Of a stretch of 64,000 nt of DNA, positions 1 through 11,488 are shown piece after piece. The notes under the pieces were generated by a model that ran no database searches, was not told the origin of the DNA, and saw only the letters and a program-made list of their open reading frames with translations. The stretch's first letter is position 1. Each line of letters begins with the position of its first letter. Source of the DNA: Girardinichthys multiradiatus (taxonomy: Eukaryota; Chordata; Actinopteri; Cyprinodontiformes; Goodeidae); NCBI RefSeq assembly GCF_021462225.1, contig NC_061804.1, forward strand, positions 5,378,740-5,442,739, in the 5' to 3' direction. Position numbers and translations under genes: made by a program.

Positions 1-1160
1 TAGATGTGAAGCTTCTTTTGGATGACCAGTCTGACCTTTACTGTCTAGGGTGAACTTTATAGACAGATTTTTATGGGTTGGTTCCCCACAATGGCTTCTG
101 CACTCAGACATAATTACAGAGGGTCTGGGTTTGAGCTGACCAGAGAGATGTTGATAAGAATGATCCTTCATCTTGCAGCTTATGAACAAAGTCAGAGATC
201 TGCAACCTGTGGCTCTGCAGTCTGTCTGGCACATGTAAAAGAAGTTGAGTCCAGAATCATAGTGAAGATGAGCTTTATTTCAGCTTAATTTAATATTATT
301 TCAATTTAATGCATTCTATTTGGGGTCTGCCATAGCAATGCAAGGTGAGCAGTGAATGGCCTTGGGAATCTTCCAGCTCGGTCTCGAGATGTGTGCTATT
401 ACTTTTACTGGTGTTTCAAGTTACCATGGCAACGTAATTAACGAAAAACCATGCCCAAAAATTCCACAGAAATTTATAGTCAGGGGTGGAAGGAATCAGC
501 AAATTTCACTGTTTTTGAGGCTCTGCTCTGTGGATAAACTTTCACCTAGAAACACAGTTTAACTTTCAGTTTGTAGAAAAATCCGTCATCTTTTCAGAAG
601 TGAAAACGACATGTTGATAACTGCTACGGTCTCTCTAAATTTAGACGTGAAGTGCCACAAAGTTTGCAAAAAAATCCAATTGCCACAGTGGAGATGTCAG
701 TTAATTACAGTGACGGAAACCTTTTTTGTTTTTTCAGGGAAAATTATTTTTAACTTGCCCCCATGGCCACAAATTTCGTTCTACAGTGACCATTTTCAGT
801 CAGTTTGTAGGACCGGGACTCCGCTTTTACACGATACCTTTGCAACTGCTCCAGGTCTTATGGTTTTCCGTCAAACCCCTTCCGATCGCCAGGAGTCAAA
901 GAATTCCAGAGCCCTTTCTCATGTATTTTCAGTGACAGTTTGAGCAGGTATCCATGAATGACAACATTTCTTTGCATCGTCTTATCTTTTGCTGTAAATG
1001 AAGTAGATCTATGAAAATCTCCTTGATCGGGCACAAGGGCCGGCTATCACCCACGGTTCAAACTTTTTTCATATACCATGTACGGTTTTCATACAGCGCT
1101 GATTAGTTTGGACCCCTTTTTGAGACTCTAAGGTATGCAGCCTCAGTGGGAGAAAAATGG
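1..1160. other. Intronic DNA, nothing recognised
   Basis: Short open frames of up to 110 codons (611-943) show no family resemblance and lack splice context. I see no transposon ends here. Confidence 0.5.
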
Positions 1161-1236
1161 AGCTTCTCATTTATGAGAAGCTGGCAGCACGTGCGTGTCT
1201 CTGTTTATAAACAGAGACACGCACGTGCTGCCAGCT
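1161..1236. repeat. Overlapping hairpins, including a perfect 58-bp palindrome
   Basis: Positions 1,179-1,236 read identically on both strands (29-base arms, centre between 1,207 and 1,208, core tttataaa), with gcacgtgc E-box-like sites in each arm. A second inverted repeat (1,161-1,170 with 1,173-1,182, agcttctcat arms) overlaps its left end, so the two hairpins are mutually exclusive. Confidence 0.9.
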
Positions 1237-1504
1237 GAGGAGCTCATCACCATAGCAACAGAACTCGGCCTCTGCTGACAGAAGAGAAGGCCTCAGCTTG
1301 GCTCCTCAAGGTCAAACTAACAATTACTGTACAAATTAGCACACTCCTACCGTTTTAGACCTCATTACAGCAAAAGGAGGATTCATAATGATCTGAAATA
1401 CCTAAGCAGCTCACACCAGCATTGGAAAAGAGGATTCATGCTTTTAATGTAAGTGTAACAGGTACGGTTTAAAATCGCACCCATTGTCATATACTTGTCA
1501 GATA

Positions 1505-2470
1505 ATGATTATATAAGCTGTTCCAAGTGGGTCTACAACAGATCTCCACAGTTTCAGTCATTAGGGTTTTCAAAATAAAAGCTTACATTTGATATAGTTA
1601 CTATCTATATTTAAAGCTAATAAAATAGTACACTGGGAATTCAGCCAAGGAAGCAGGTTTTAAATACCTGGACAAAGGAAAGGACAACTATGCTGGACTT
1701 TCAAAATAAGACCTAAACATACTCTACAAACTAATAGCCTTCATATTTCACACAGCATATAATTGAAGCATTGGTTACCACTGGGACTCTACCAGTGTTT
1801 GAAATAGAACTTTGTAGGCCTTTTAAAATAAGGCTTATTGAAACTTTCAAAATGAAAGCCTCCATCTTCAATAGTTACTGTTGATTTTTTTAATCTGATA
1901 CAACAATACAGAATGATTTTAGAACAGCAATTAGGTTCCATATTACTAATGGACCTAAACCAATCCCACAAGACAACCATGAATTACTGGAGTTTTAAAA
2001 TAAACCCCAGACCTACTCTACAAAATAAAAGCCTTGATATTTCAAACAACATTTCATCACTGGGCTTACTGTTGGAACTCACCCAGTGTTGGAAATGGGA
2101 CTACGTTGGCCCTTTACAATAAGGCTTAATAAACTTTTCTAAATAAAAGCCTACATTTTCAATAGTTACCTTCTACATTTAAACTGGATAAAATAGTACA
2201 TGTGGAATTTAGCATAGCAGGCAGGTTTTACATAACTAATGGTACTAATCCAGACCTGAAAAGACAACTATGCTGGACTTTCAAAATAAGACCAAAACAT
2301 ACAAAATAAGACCAAACATACAAAATAAAATCCTTCATATTTCACACAGCACATAATTGTAGCATTGGTCTTAACAATATGGCTAGGACTCAGTGATGGA
2401 AATGGGTCTACTTTATCCTTTCAAAATAACGCTTACTGATATTTTCAAAATTAAAGTCTCAACATTCCTC
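1505..2470. repeat. Diverged tandem repeat, ~290-bp unit, about three copies
   Basis: The motif cagtgttggaaatgggac recurs at about 1,794, 2,084 and 2,391. Related blocks (tgctggactttcaaaataag at 1,691 and 2,271, with a weaker match near 1,980; ttcaatagttac at about 1,868 and 2,154) keep the same order and spacing. A partial unit lies at about 1,519-1,620. Copies differ by many substitutions and small indels. No coding frame persists through units. Confidence 0.8.
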
Positions 2471-3977
2471 AGTTGAGGCCTGCCATAGCAATGCATTACT
2501 GGTGGAACAAGATGAGGTCTAAGTGGATATCTGTACCTTCTACCCTCAATCTTGATGCACACTGGGACTACCTCAACCAAAGAACCTTTGGCTGTGGTCT
2601 GGGAAGCATGCACCAAGAGACAGACCCTATTCTATTTGGTTTATAATTTTTATTTTTTTTCATTTATTTTATTCATTTGATTTAATTTGAACATTTTTAT
2701 TTAAATTTACTAAATTTGCTGCATTGATTTTATTTTACCTTGTTTTATTTTTTCTATTACTTGTCAGAATAGTTTTCTTTGCTTAAAGTCAACACCAATT
2801 AGCTTATTAATAAAAAGCTTTTGATATTATCAGAGGTTTACCTAAAAGTGTCTGACGTCTACAACAGAGCCTGAAATAGAGTAATTGTTGCAGTGTTGCA
2901 GGAGGTAAAGGGGATTTTTTTTATAAACGCAAAGTAAAACAAAAGAATGCTCTTAATTGGAATTGAACCTACACTTCCCTTTCTTCACTAGTTTTATTTT
3001 TATTAAGTATATTTTGGTTTGATAACATTTTTATTTCGTTTCATTTTATTTTGTTTTGTTTCATTATTTTATTGTATTTTGTTTTATATTTATGTTAATG
3101 TATTTTTATTTATTCAATTTGACCACAGTAGTGTTTTTATTTTCCTAAATTTAAATATAAAATTTAAATATAAATTACAACAAATTTTGGCAAAAAACAA
3201 CCAGTATTTCTATGGTATGCATGTAAAAAGATGCATAAAGGGTTTTTTCATCACCAAAGTGGTTGTAGCGCTACATCGGGTGTGGTCCCAGAACCAGTTC
3301 TACACTGGTTCAGTATAAAAGCCAGTTTGGTTGTCCAAAGTTGGAGAACCAGCTCTGTGTATTGTTGTCACATCACCATTTGTCCACTTTCTTTACTTTA
3401 AAGAATGCCCTGGACAATTGGCTGTCATGGTCAGGTACCAGCACCTGAAATTGGTGAAAAAGCACCCAAAGTTCAAAGACAAACCCTGAAAAAGCTTCAG
3501 AAAGCCTGAAGAACCACTGATAAAAACTACCTGAGAACATTCATGGAAAATCTAGAAATTGCGACGAAGCCATTTTTTTGCTGTTCCATATCCCCAGTTT
3601 TTCTGAGCTGATGAGCAGCAGCAGTTATTACCCTCTTTGGGCCTGGTGTGATACTTCTTCTTGGGTCATTTAATTGCATTCTGTGTTTGCTAAGGCCTGC
3701 AGCCTCAGCCTTTGAGCTGCAAGATCATTAAAGTACAAACATACCTACAGAAAGAAGCGAGTACACTTACAAAAGTGCAACTTCAGAGTCAAACCCAGCC
3801 CAGACTTCATCCTCCTGCTGCTTTTGATAACTTCCATTTTCCCAGGGTACTTTGAGGAATCTCGAATGCTGACCACGTTGGACTCTCTCTGGTTAATCTT
3901 CACGCCTCAGTCAACTTCCTAATTAGAGATAACAGCCTGACCACTGTGCTCCGCTTGCAGCCCAGGAAGGGATTGGC

Positions 3978-3980
<3 letters not shown>
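2471..3980. other. AT-rich intronic DNA, nothing firm
   Basis: T-rich low-complexity stretches occupy 2,640-2,760 and 3,015-3,120. A small hairpin (gaaccagt/actggttc) lies near 3,290. No gene or known repeat is recognised. Confidence 0.5.
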
Positions 3981-4017
<37 letters not shown>

Positions 4018-4027
4018 GTGTGTGTAT
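3981..4027. repeat. (GT)n microsatellite
   Basis: About 18 uninterrupted GT units, then a TTG interruption and a few more GT units. Confidence 0.97.
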
Positions 4028-4389
4028 TAGTGATAACATTAAACTTATTGAAGTTTCCATAGTTCGTCTAATGTGTGATACACAGGCAGGAATCTACCAC
4101 ACGAACAATGTGAGGAGCCCAAAATGGAGAACAAGCAGCTCCAGAGGACCTGGAGTCATTTACGGAGGTTTCATGCAAACCTCTGATATGCAGATACAGA
4201 GATACTTTACTCGGGTGAAATTAACTCTGAGATTTTAATGATTTATTTACACCGTTTTCCTACTAAGGTGGATAAATAGACAAAATGTAACCTCCATGTT
4301 TTTTAAAACGAGAAATATATGTGCAAGTTTGAATTTATTGTGGATTTTCTCTAATCCACACATGGTCAAAAATGTATCTTCAGATAAAA

Positions 4390-4740
4390 TTAACTTTAAT
4401 TGATCATCTACAGGTAAACCCAGAACTATTCATACCCTTTATCAGATTTAGGTTCAAAGAAATCTTTAGATTTTAGTATCATGTTTCTTTTGACTTTAAG
4501 GAACACAAATGTTTTGGAGTGAATGTTTAGAGTGTAATCTGTGGAGGGAACTAAAGATTAGAGTGATGGTGAGGAGGCCTTCCAACCTCAAAGACTTGGA
4601 GCTCATCAGCGACAGTAAATCATCAAAATACCAGAGCAAACATGCAAAAAGCTGGCCAGCAGTTATAGGAAGGGGTTTAACTTCCTGTAATTACAAGAGA
4701 GATTTTTCCATGGATTATTGAGTATAAATAATTATCCACA
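4390..4740 (+). mobile_element. Internally deleted Tc1-like element (transposase C-terminal remnant)
   Basis: The fragment starts with ctacaggtaaacccagaact and ends near gattattgagtataaataat, as in fish Tc1-like ends. Between them, DNA at 4,575-4,690 corresponds to the transposase C-terminus (RRPSNLKDLEL, then frameshifted copies of the KLVSNYRKR-type tail). The catalytic region is missing. A related fragment is at 59,000-59,330. Confidence 0.6.
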
Positions 4741-4817
4741 TGCCATCGGAAACAAATAAATGGAAATAAGTTTACATCTAAAACCGATTCAGATTGGGCT
4801 TAACGACATAATTGGTC

Positions 4818-5391
4818 TAGGGCTGAAACAACTAAAAACAACTAATCTGGTTAATCGGGATTAATCGATTATTGAAATAATCGTCATCTAATTTAGTAAT
4901 TTAGTAATTTCGTCAACTAATTTAATAATTGTTAACTGGAGCATACAGACTCTAAAACATCCCTTTTGCTGAAAGAAAAACCCACTCAGATCAGCAATTA
5001 AGTTTTGCATTTAGATGAAAAACCTTCTTTGTCTGTAAATATGGTCTATCTAGAATTTCTTAGGTGGCAAAGCTTTAGCTTCACCTAAGGATTGTTCATG
5101 TTTTACCAAATACATTTTACAAATGTTTTGTACAATTGCAACTTGCAACATGCAATAATTGTTGCGTTTTGTTTTTATGTATTTAAAGACTTTACTATTA
5201 AAATGCCATGTTCTGATGTTCTGAGCACTGAATTGTTTTTTGTTTTTTTTATGTTTTTGCCATTTACCATGTATCTAAAGTGTTTTTTAAGTTCAAAACA
5301 CTTGTTTATTGAAGCATGATAATTTACTAAGAGTATCTGTAAAAATTGCTAGAATAATCGATTACTAAAATAATAGATAGCTGCAGCCCTA
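4818..5391. mobile_element. hAT-type MITE with 7/8 target duplication
   Basis: It starts tagggctg and ends cagcccta (inverted). It is flanked by aattggtc and aagtggtc, an 8-bp direct repeat with one mismatch. The interior has the taatcgattatt-type repeats that this fish repeat shows near both ends. No coding frame. Confidence 0.75.
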
Positions 5392-7202
5392 AAGTGGTCT
5401 GAATTTGAATACCAGTGAGATTAGTTGAAATTAACCCAGAAGTCAATTAAAGAAAGTGATAGTTCACTACAGGTGGATCCAAGCACACATCAGAACCGGC
5501 TTGGGGATGCATAACTTTAAGCTCTGGAATAGGATTGTCAGGCAACTAAAACTAGATACGGATACTAAGAAAAATACTCAATCCTAATATCAATACTGCG
5601 GCAACATTATCTGTAAACAAAGGATTTTTCCAAATAAAGCGCGCAAAAATACTTTTATTGTCTTAATTAGAGCAAAATCAATAAGTGCAGTAGTTAAGCA
5701 CAACTTCAGCAAAAATGTCCTATTGAAAATGTGTGGACTTTGCAACCAAATATTTTAAATGAACTCTACTGAGAAGAGTGGTCAAATATCTAGACAGAAC
5801 AATGACATAAGCTTGTTAATGGCAGCAAAATGCAGTATTTATATTGTAATAAATATATTTCTACCAAAATGGATCAATAAATAGAAATTCTGACCACATA
5901 TGCATTGCAGAAAATCCAAAATAAATTCAAACTTGATTTCTGTTTTTAAAATGATCTCAGTTGTATCATCGGTGATTGTAGAAGAACAGTTCAGATATAT
6001 AATTTGAAGCTAAGAATCAGTCAGATTTTCATGTTCATAATGAGTTTAGGTAAACTTCAACTTTATGAGTTTCCCTCATAGCAAACTAATATTGGAGGGT
6101 TAGTAGAAACATGCAGTCAGACTGTGAGAAATATATTTTAAGTTTAACTTTCTAGACATTTGCTGTGTGGTCCTGTACAAAAAAAAGTTTTCACTATATT
6201 TCTCTCGGTTCTCAACTTTAGTGTGTGAACCTCATTGTGCTGACAGCTCATTGCTCATTCGTTAGCTCTCATTACCCGCGGCTGTGCTCAACTTGACCAG
6301 AAAGGGGAGATATTTTTTTTTTTTAAATTCTGGGGCATTTATTTGAATATCTTCCATCTCTAAGAGAGGAATATTTCTGCCTGTTTTAGTGAATCTTACT
6401 CCTCACTGCATGCATACTGATATTTCTAATAAATCTAGTTACGGCTACAAACAATCATCTGCATTTAGGCTCTGTGTACAGTATTGTTGTTTGTGGATGT
6501 TGCCGATCCTTCTCTCTTTGCAAACAATACATGAGACCATTTTACACCCAGCAGGACAGCTCCCATGCTGAAAGCAGGGAAGAAGAGTTATAATAAAAAA
6601 AATCACCAAATAGGTGGAAAAAAGAATTATTTGAGGTAAATCTACTCCAAACTTAGCATCTATTTGTTTACTCCCTGTAACGTCCTGTGCTTCAAACCAT
6701 GCTGCATCATTTGACTTTGTAAAACCCTACTTTACTGCTGAGGGACAATTTGATGTTTTGCCACCTCAAAACCATCTGTCATTGTGCATGTCTTTTTCAG
6801 TGGTTTTAGTGAGTAAACAATGGGCAAAAAGCTGCAGAATGAAACCTTTTTAAGAACGTGCAGTTCAAAAAGCAGGTTAGAAATATTTCGGAAATTAATA
6901 ACAGCAAAAAAGGGGAAAATTGTACAGAACAAAGGCTAATGGTGTGTTTTCTGGTGTGAATCTGTTCCCAGTCAGAAAGGCATCAAGAGCTCAACGGACC
7001 CTTAGGATCCATAATGGCTGCCGCACAGATAGAATGTACAGAAAGTTGGACATTTACACTTCCTTTCTTTTGTGTTTTAATGCATAAAATGGGGAGAAAT
7101 ACATTGTTATTGGGTTCTATTGTTCATTGTAGTTAGGACCAAATTAAATGCTAAGGCCCACCGTATTCCAACTTGCAACCAGAAATCTCTGAACTCGGGT
7201 GT
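5392..7202. other. Intronic DNA, nothing recognised
   Basis: AT-rich, with a T tract at 6,312-6,324. Small open frames (for example 6,389-6,571) have no support. No transposon ends recognised. Confidence 0.5.
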
Positions 7203-7228
7203 GACGTCATACAAAATTGTATGACGTC
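7203..7228. repeat. Hairpin with CRE-like arms
   Basis: Twelve-base perfect arms (gacgtcatacaa / ttgtatgacgtc) around an aa loop. The left arm with the preceding base makes the palindromic TGACGTCA core. Confidence 0.85.
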
Positions 7229-7319
7229 TACTGTGGTTCTTAGAAAAGGTTCTCGGATCGGAAATGGACCGACAGTGTAGCATTTCCAACGCTATTGCTA
7301 AGATCCACAGATTATTACC

Positions 7320-7915
7320 AATAAACATAGATGATGTGATGATAGAACTCTGGAGGAGCTGCACAGATGCTGTTAGTCATGCACTCTGCAAACCTGGCCT
7401 TTATGGAGGAGTGGCAGGAAGAAAGTTGCTGTTAAACCACATTAAAGAGGTCCAAGGTTATAACTGGCCACAAAACATGTAGGGGTCACACCAAACATGT
7501 TGGAAAAGGTGCTCTAGTCAGATGACCAGAGCACAAAATAAAAAACAATATGTTTGCCGTAAAACTAACACCGCACACCACCCTGAACACACATGTGAAA
7601 CATTGAGGTGGCAGCATCATGCTGTTGGGGAGCTTTTCTTTAGCAGAGACAAGGAAGATGAACGCAGTTAGAGGCTGTAACAGACTTGAGACTGGGAAGG
7701 AGATTCATCTCTCAGCAGGGCGACTCTAAACCTACAGCCAGAGCTGCAGTGGAATGGTTCAGCTCGAAGCATACTCGTATGTTACAACGTCCCAGTCAAA
7801 GTCCAGACCCAAATCCAACTAAAAAGCTGTGGCAAGACCTCAAAACTATTCACTCTTCATCTGAGTTTGACCTATTTTGAAAAGAACAATGGGCAATTGT
7901 TGTGCAAAGAACAAC
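7320..7915 (+). pseudogene. Tc1-like transposase remnant
   Basis: Degraded plus-strand copy of a fish Tc1-like transposase. Landmarks in order: ctctggaggagctgcacag (7,349), tgcactctgcaaacctggcc, the KHGGGSIMLWG region (gtgaaacattgaggtggcagcatcatgctg at about 7,593-7,624, shown here only as a landmark), the aacgtcccagtcaaagtcc block encoding SQSPD (7,786) and a following LWQDLK. Stop codons and frameshifts interrupt it. Same family as the copies near 17.5-19.9, 27.9-28.6, 34.2-35.3 and 43.3-44.0 kb. Confidence 0.8.
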
Positions 7916-7919
7916 CATG

Positions 7920-9515
7920 TAAGGTTGTGCACCTGGTCTTCCTCATGGACGTTCAATGAAAAACACTGACATTTCTGGTTGTAATGTGACAGAATGGCAA
8001 AAGGCTAGAGGAGAATGGAAACTGCAAATCAAATGGAGCAATTACGAGAGATTCTTGTATCCAAAATCCATGGATACTAAAATAATGAAGAAGCTCGGGA
8101 GAGTCCAGCAAGTTTTTGAATCTTTTTCCACTCGATCTGGTCCTGAACTCACCACTTTCTTTTACAACATGATTCTGTTGGATAATGCCAAATAACTCCA
8201 CTCACCTCAGCTGCTTTGATGTTCTTCACCCCTTTTCATTTTTCTATTCTTACTCTGATTTCATATTCATTTCCCCTCTCAGTTTAATAGGAGCAGACAT
8301 CATCTCCACTTCCAATACTCTTCTGGCAGCAATAAATATGTATATTTTATGAGGGGGACTAAAACAGTTCCCAGCCACATGTTGGTCTGAGCCAAATCAA
8401 ACCGCCTAAACAGGGTGCCAAATTGTGCATTGGGGAGATTATCCGTGTTATCTATATCTGCTTCCTGGAGAACTCCGGACTTAATTTCAATTTTGCCGCG
8501 AAGATGTTGTGCATGATTTAGTTGCTCTGTCAAATCAGAGTCGCCTGCTTCCCATCTCTCTCATTCTAATTCAGTCCTGCACCATCTGTCTCCCTGTTTC
8601 TGTCTCTATCAACACCTCTTCTTCTTCTCCATTGTTTCTTTACTCCACTCTGCTCTCCCGTCTCCATCAGTCATTCTCTCTCTCAGCTCACGTTAGCTCC
8701 CAGACAACAGAGATAAAGCGTGCCTCTCTTGCATTATCAAGCCTTCCGTCCACTACCTGCACACAGAGATTATTACAGAGGAGACGGAGGGAGATTGTGC
8801 CTCTCTGTTTATCTGCCCCCATCTCTTACAATTCGCTGACATCTCAGGGATGGCGTGCTTCTCCTGTAGTTGTTGTAGGAACAGCAGGAGGGAAACCGAG
8901 ACTTAGTGTGAAAAAGACCCTAAAACCACAAATTCGACATTTATGTGCACACCTGTAGAGGCCAGTGGAGTACCTGAGAACGGTGCCGTATTGACCAGAG
9001 ATTCCTGTGACGTGAGATTCAACAGGAAATGTCGTGTCATGACCTCGAATGAAACTTGGTTGGACCACAACGCAGCCCGGCCCTGCCCAGCCCGGCTGAA
9101 CTCAGTCTGAGGACGCAACAACATCCTGGGTCTTATCTTATTAGTTTCTCCTAGTAGTTATGAAGAAAATTGAAAATAGACGTAACTTTACCTTATTGGA
9201 TAAGATGTCTTTAATTCTCACCTTTAATGTTAAAATGTAGGGCATATTTCATATTGTTAGTACCGACATAAATAAAGCAGACAGTCCTCCCACTGGTTTT
9301 TGAAGCAGAATGCACTATTTTGACTCACTTTTTACATTTATTTATATCTCTAGCAATAATACTATATGGCTACAGTTAGTCTTCTCATATTTCCAGAGTT
9401 GGAAAATCCAGAAATGGATCTTTTTCTCTTTGCATTTTAGATCGTCCAGATTCCTGGCTCCTTATGCTCTCCTCTCTTTGACTCACACTACTGGTTTTCT
9501 GTAGGATTTATATCT
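7920..9515. other. Intronic DNA, mostly unique
   Basis: A pyrimidine-rich stretch covers 8,550-8,700. Overlapping open frames on both strands at 7,953-8,201 and 8,844-9,124 look like chance. 8,290-8,560 is non-repetitive and is listed as a possible conserved non-coding block in the findings. Confidence 0.45.
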
Positions 9516-9519
9516 GGGA

Positions 9520-9850
9520 GATGGGAGAGGGTTGATTTTGTGTCTTTTGAATCGTGTTTTGGATGTATTTTTGATCATTATTCAACTGAAATATCTAGTT
9601 TCAGTTTTCTGGTGAAAGGCATTGGATTTTTATTTGAAATGTCAGAACTTATAATACTTTGCACTCTAATGTGGTTCCCAGAGCCTTTGTATGAGAAAAC
9701 AGCCCATAGCATCACATATCCTCCACTTTACCCAACAGTGGGCATAAGATGCTCTTCCTTTATTTTACACCAGACTCACCTTGAGTATCTCCACCAAAAA
9801 CCCCAGTTCAAGCCTCACCAAAGTACACATTTCCTGTTAAAATCACACTA
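9520..9850 (-). mobile_element. Degraded Tc1-like element, second family
   Basis: The minus strand carries remnants of the transposase region around the VKxGGGYVMLW motif (plus-strand atcacatatcctccacttta near 9,710). The whole block matches 15,300-15,570 in order: gatctgggag, gttgatttt, ttttggatcattattcaact, ttttctggtgaaggc, atttttatttgaaatgtcag. Frames are destroyed. Confidence 0.65.
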
Positions 9851-10006
9851 AGACTCAGCAAACTTGTCATGTTTACATTGTGATGTTAGGAAAGCTGTTT
9901 AGTACACTTAAACCTATCTTACATGCCCTACCTACTGAGCGGGGTGGAAAGATCGACCAGGGTTGTCGTTCAGCCATGTTTGTCACATTTCTAGTTGTTT
10001 TAAACT

Positions 10007-10227
10007 TGGGCTGCACAATATATTGCAAATATATCCTCATTGCAATATCAGTGTGTGCAATATTCATATCACAAAGGACTGTTTGGAGTGGAGTAATTGT
10101 CGGCTAAAATAGTGTTATGGACTTGCATTTTCATGCTAATGTAATGTTTAGCCAGAGAAAGAGAGGAAACATGAAAAAAAGCCAATATCACAATTGATAT
10201 TGGAAGATTTTCTAATATCATACTGTA
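10007..10227. mobile_element. Non-autonomous element beginning gggctgcacaatat
   Basis: The left end (gggctgcacaatatattgca) and the right end (ctaatatcatactgtact, the inverted relative of the same end) fit a short derivative of a fish hAT-type repeat that usually starts gggctgcacgatat. No coding frame and no clear target duplication. Confidence 0.5.
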
Positions 10228-10758
10228 CTAACTTAAACTTTTCAATATTTGCTCTGAATGTGGAAATGGACATGTTTTCTAAATTACCTGCCCTACTTGA
10301 ATGGCACGATCGTTTGTCTTTTCCCATCTTGAAAAGTTTTCCCCACTAAATAAAAGCATTCAAATTAACGGTTGGATTTATCTAAATTTACTATGTGAAA
10401 ATGTGTATAAAATAACAAATCTAAAGGAAGACAAATCCGAACAGAACCAACACAATCTTCACAACACAAAAATCCTGAACCATCAAACAAAAAGCCAATG
10501 ACTCAAACCCATAGGAAAAAATCAAAGCTTTAGGGTGAAACCATGAAAACTAAGTAAAAACTAATTCAGAAACATTGCATGAAAACAGGGGTTCTGCCAC
10601 ATACTGAGTTCTGGCTTGTAATGCCACTTTTTCTCTGGGTTGCCATGAATTAATGTGGACCTCTTAAAGTCTGAACAACAAAGACATCATTATAACAGCT
10701 GACAATGTGAAGCGCTGTCAGTCCGGCTTTCATGTACAAAAACATACAAGTTACTTAC
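10228..10758. other. Intronic DNA next to the sgcd exon, nothing recognised
   Basis: Immediately 3' of the sgcd exon on the minus strand. No repeats or other exons seen. Confidence 0.5.
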
Positions 10759-10860
10759 TGGACTGGACCGGATTTCTTTGGCGTAAAGAGGTTGCAGGAA
10801 CTCGGAGTCTCCCTCCAGTTTCAGGCCCTTTTCTGTTATTCTGAGGTTGCCCATGCCGTC
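10759..10860 (-). CDS. sgcd: delta-sarcoglycan, second main coding exon (start of extracellular domain)
   Basis: On the minus strand, 102 bases encode exactly 34 residues in one frame, starting [20 protein letters not shown] and ending YAKEIRSSP. This is the membrane-proximal extracellular segment of delta-sarcoglycan; [23 protein letters not shown] separates it from gamma and zeta paralogues, which differ at several of these positions. The acceptor is ttcctgacag before GAC (plus strand ctgtcagg at 10,861). The donor is CCA|GTAAGT (plus strand acttac at 10,753-10,758). Both exon ends are phase 0, so the piece joins in frame to the exon at 52,516-52,701, giving 96 residues in total. It is too short and ATG-less to be found as a free ORF. 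The next exon expected from the family (the NVTV region) was not found in positions 1-10,758. Confidence 0.93.
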
Positions 10861-11488
10861 CTGTCAGGAACAAGAAAACATGTTTAGCTCAGTTTTAAAG
10901 ACATCCTTCCCAGACCTGTAGCACACAAACAGCAGGGTTTCTACATATTTCCATTAAAACATGTCTGGCTTTTCCAAACCAAAATCTACAAAATCTCCTT
11001 TCTTATGTCAGTAAAAGAGATAATGTGCTGTGGTTCAGGACACTGATGGCCAGACTCCAAGCTTGTTCTGGAGGAACATACCGGGTTATCTCTTGGAAGT
11101 ACAGTTTTTCTTTATTGAAGATAAATTTGTTTCAAGGATTTAGAATTTTAAAAAATGAAGCATGGCAATAATACAGTTTTTCTATTTTTCTTTATACTAA
11201 AAATGCAAATGTGATATTTTGCCATATTTTTCCACATCAAGCAGAAAACCAGAGCTATCAAACCCCAAAAGGAACTGGAAAATATGTGAATATAGTTCTC
11301 TAAATATGGATATATTTTTTTCTCATTATTCTTAAACATAAAGACAGGTGAAAGTTGTTCTTTTTATTTGACTAAAGCCATGAAAAATTTATAAATTTTT
11401 TATTAATTAATAATTCTTACATTTCTAGGGGACCGACTCCAAAAAACAGAAATAAATCATAATAAATAAACTGGTGTTTTGATCATTA

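Noticed and set aside
3981..4238. ORF beginning with Cys-Val repeats
   Set aside because: It is a translation of the GT microsatellite.
8509..9124. 149-codon plus ORF and overlapping minus ORFs
   Set aside because: Pyrimidine-biased sequence gives a serine/leucine-rich frame without motif or splice context.
1..10758. A third sgcd exon (the NVTV region) expected to the left
   Set aside because: I looked for the minus-strand pattern and did not find it; the intron probably continues past the window.
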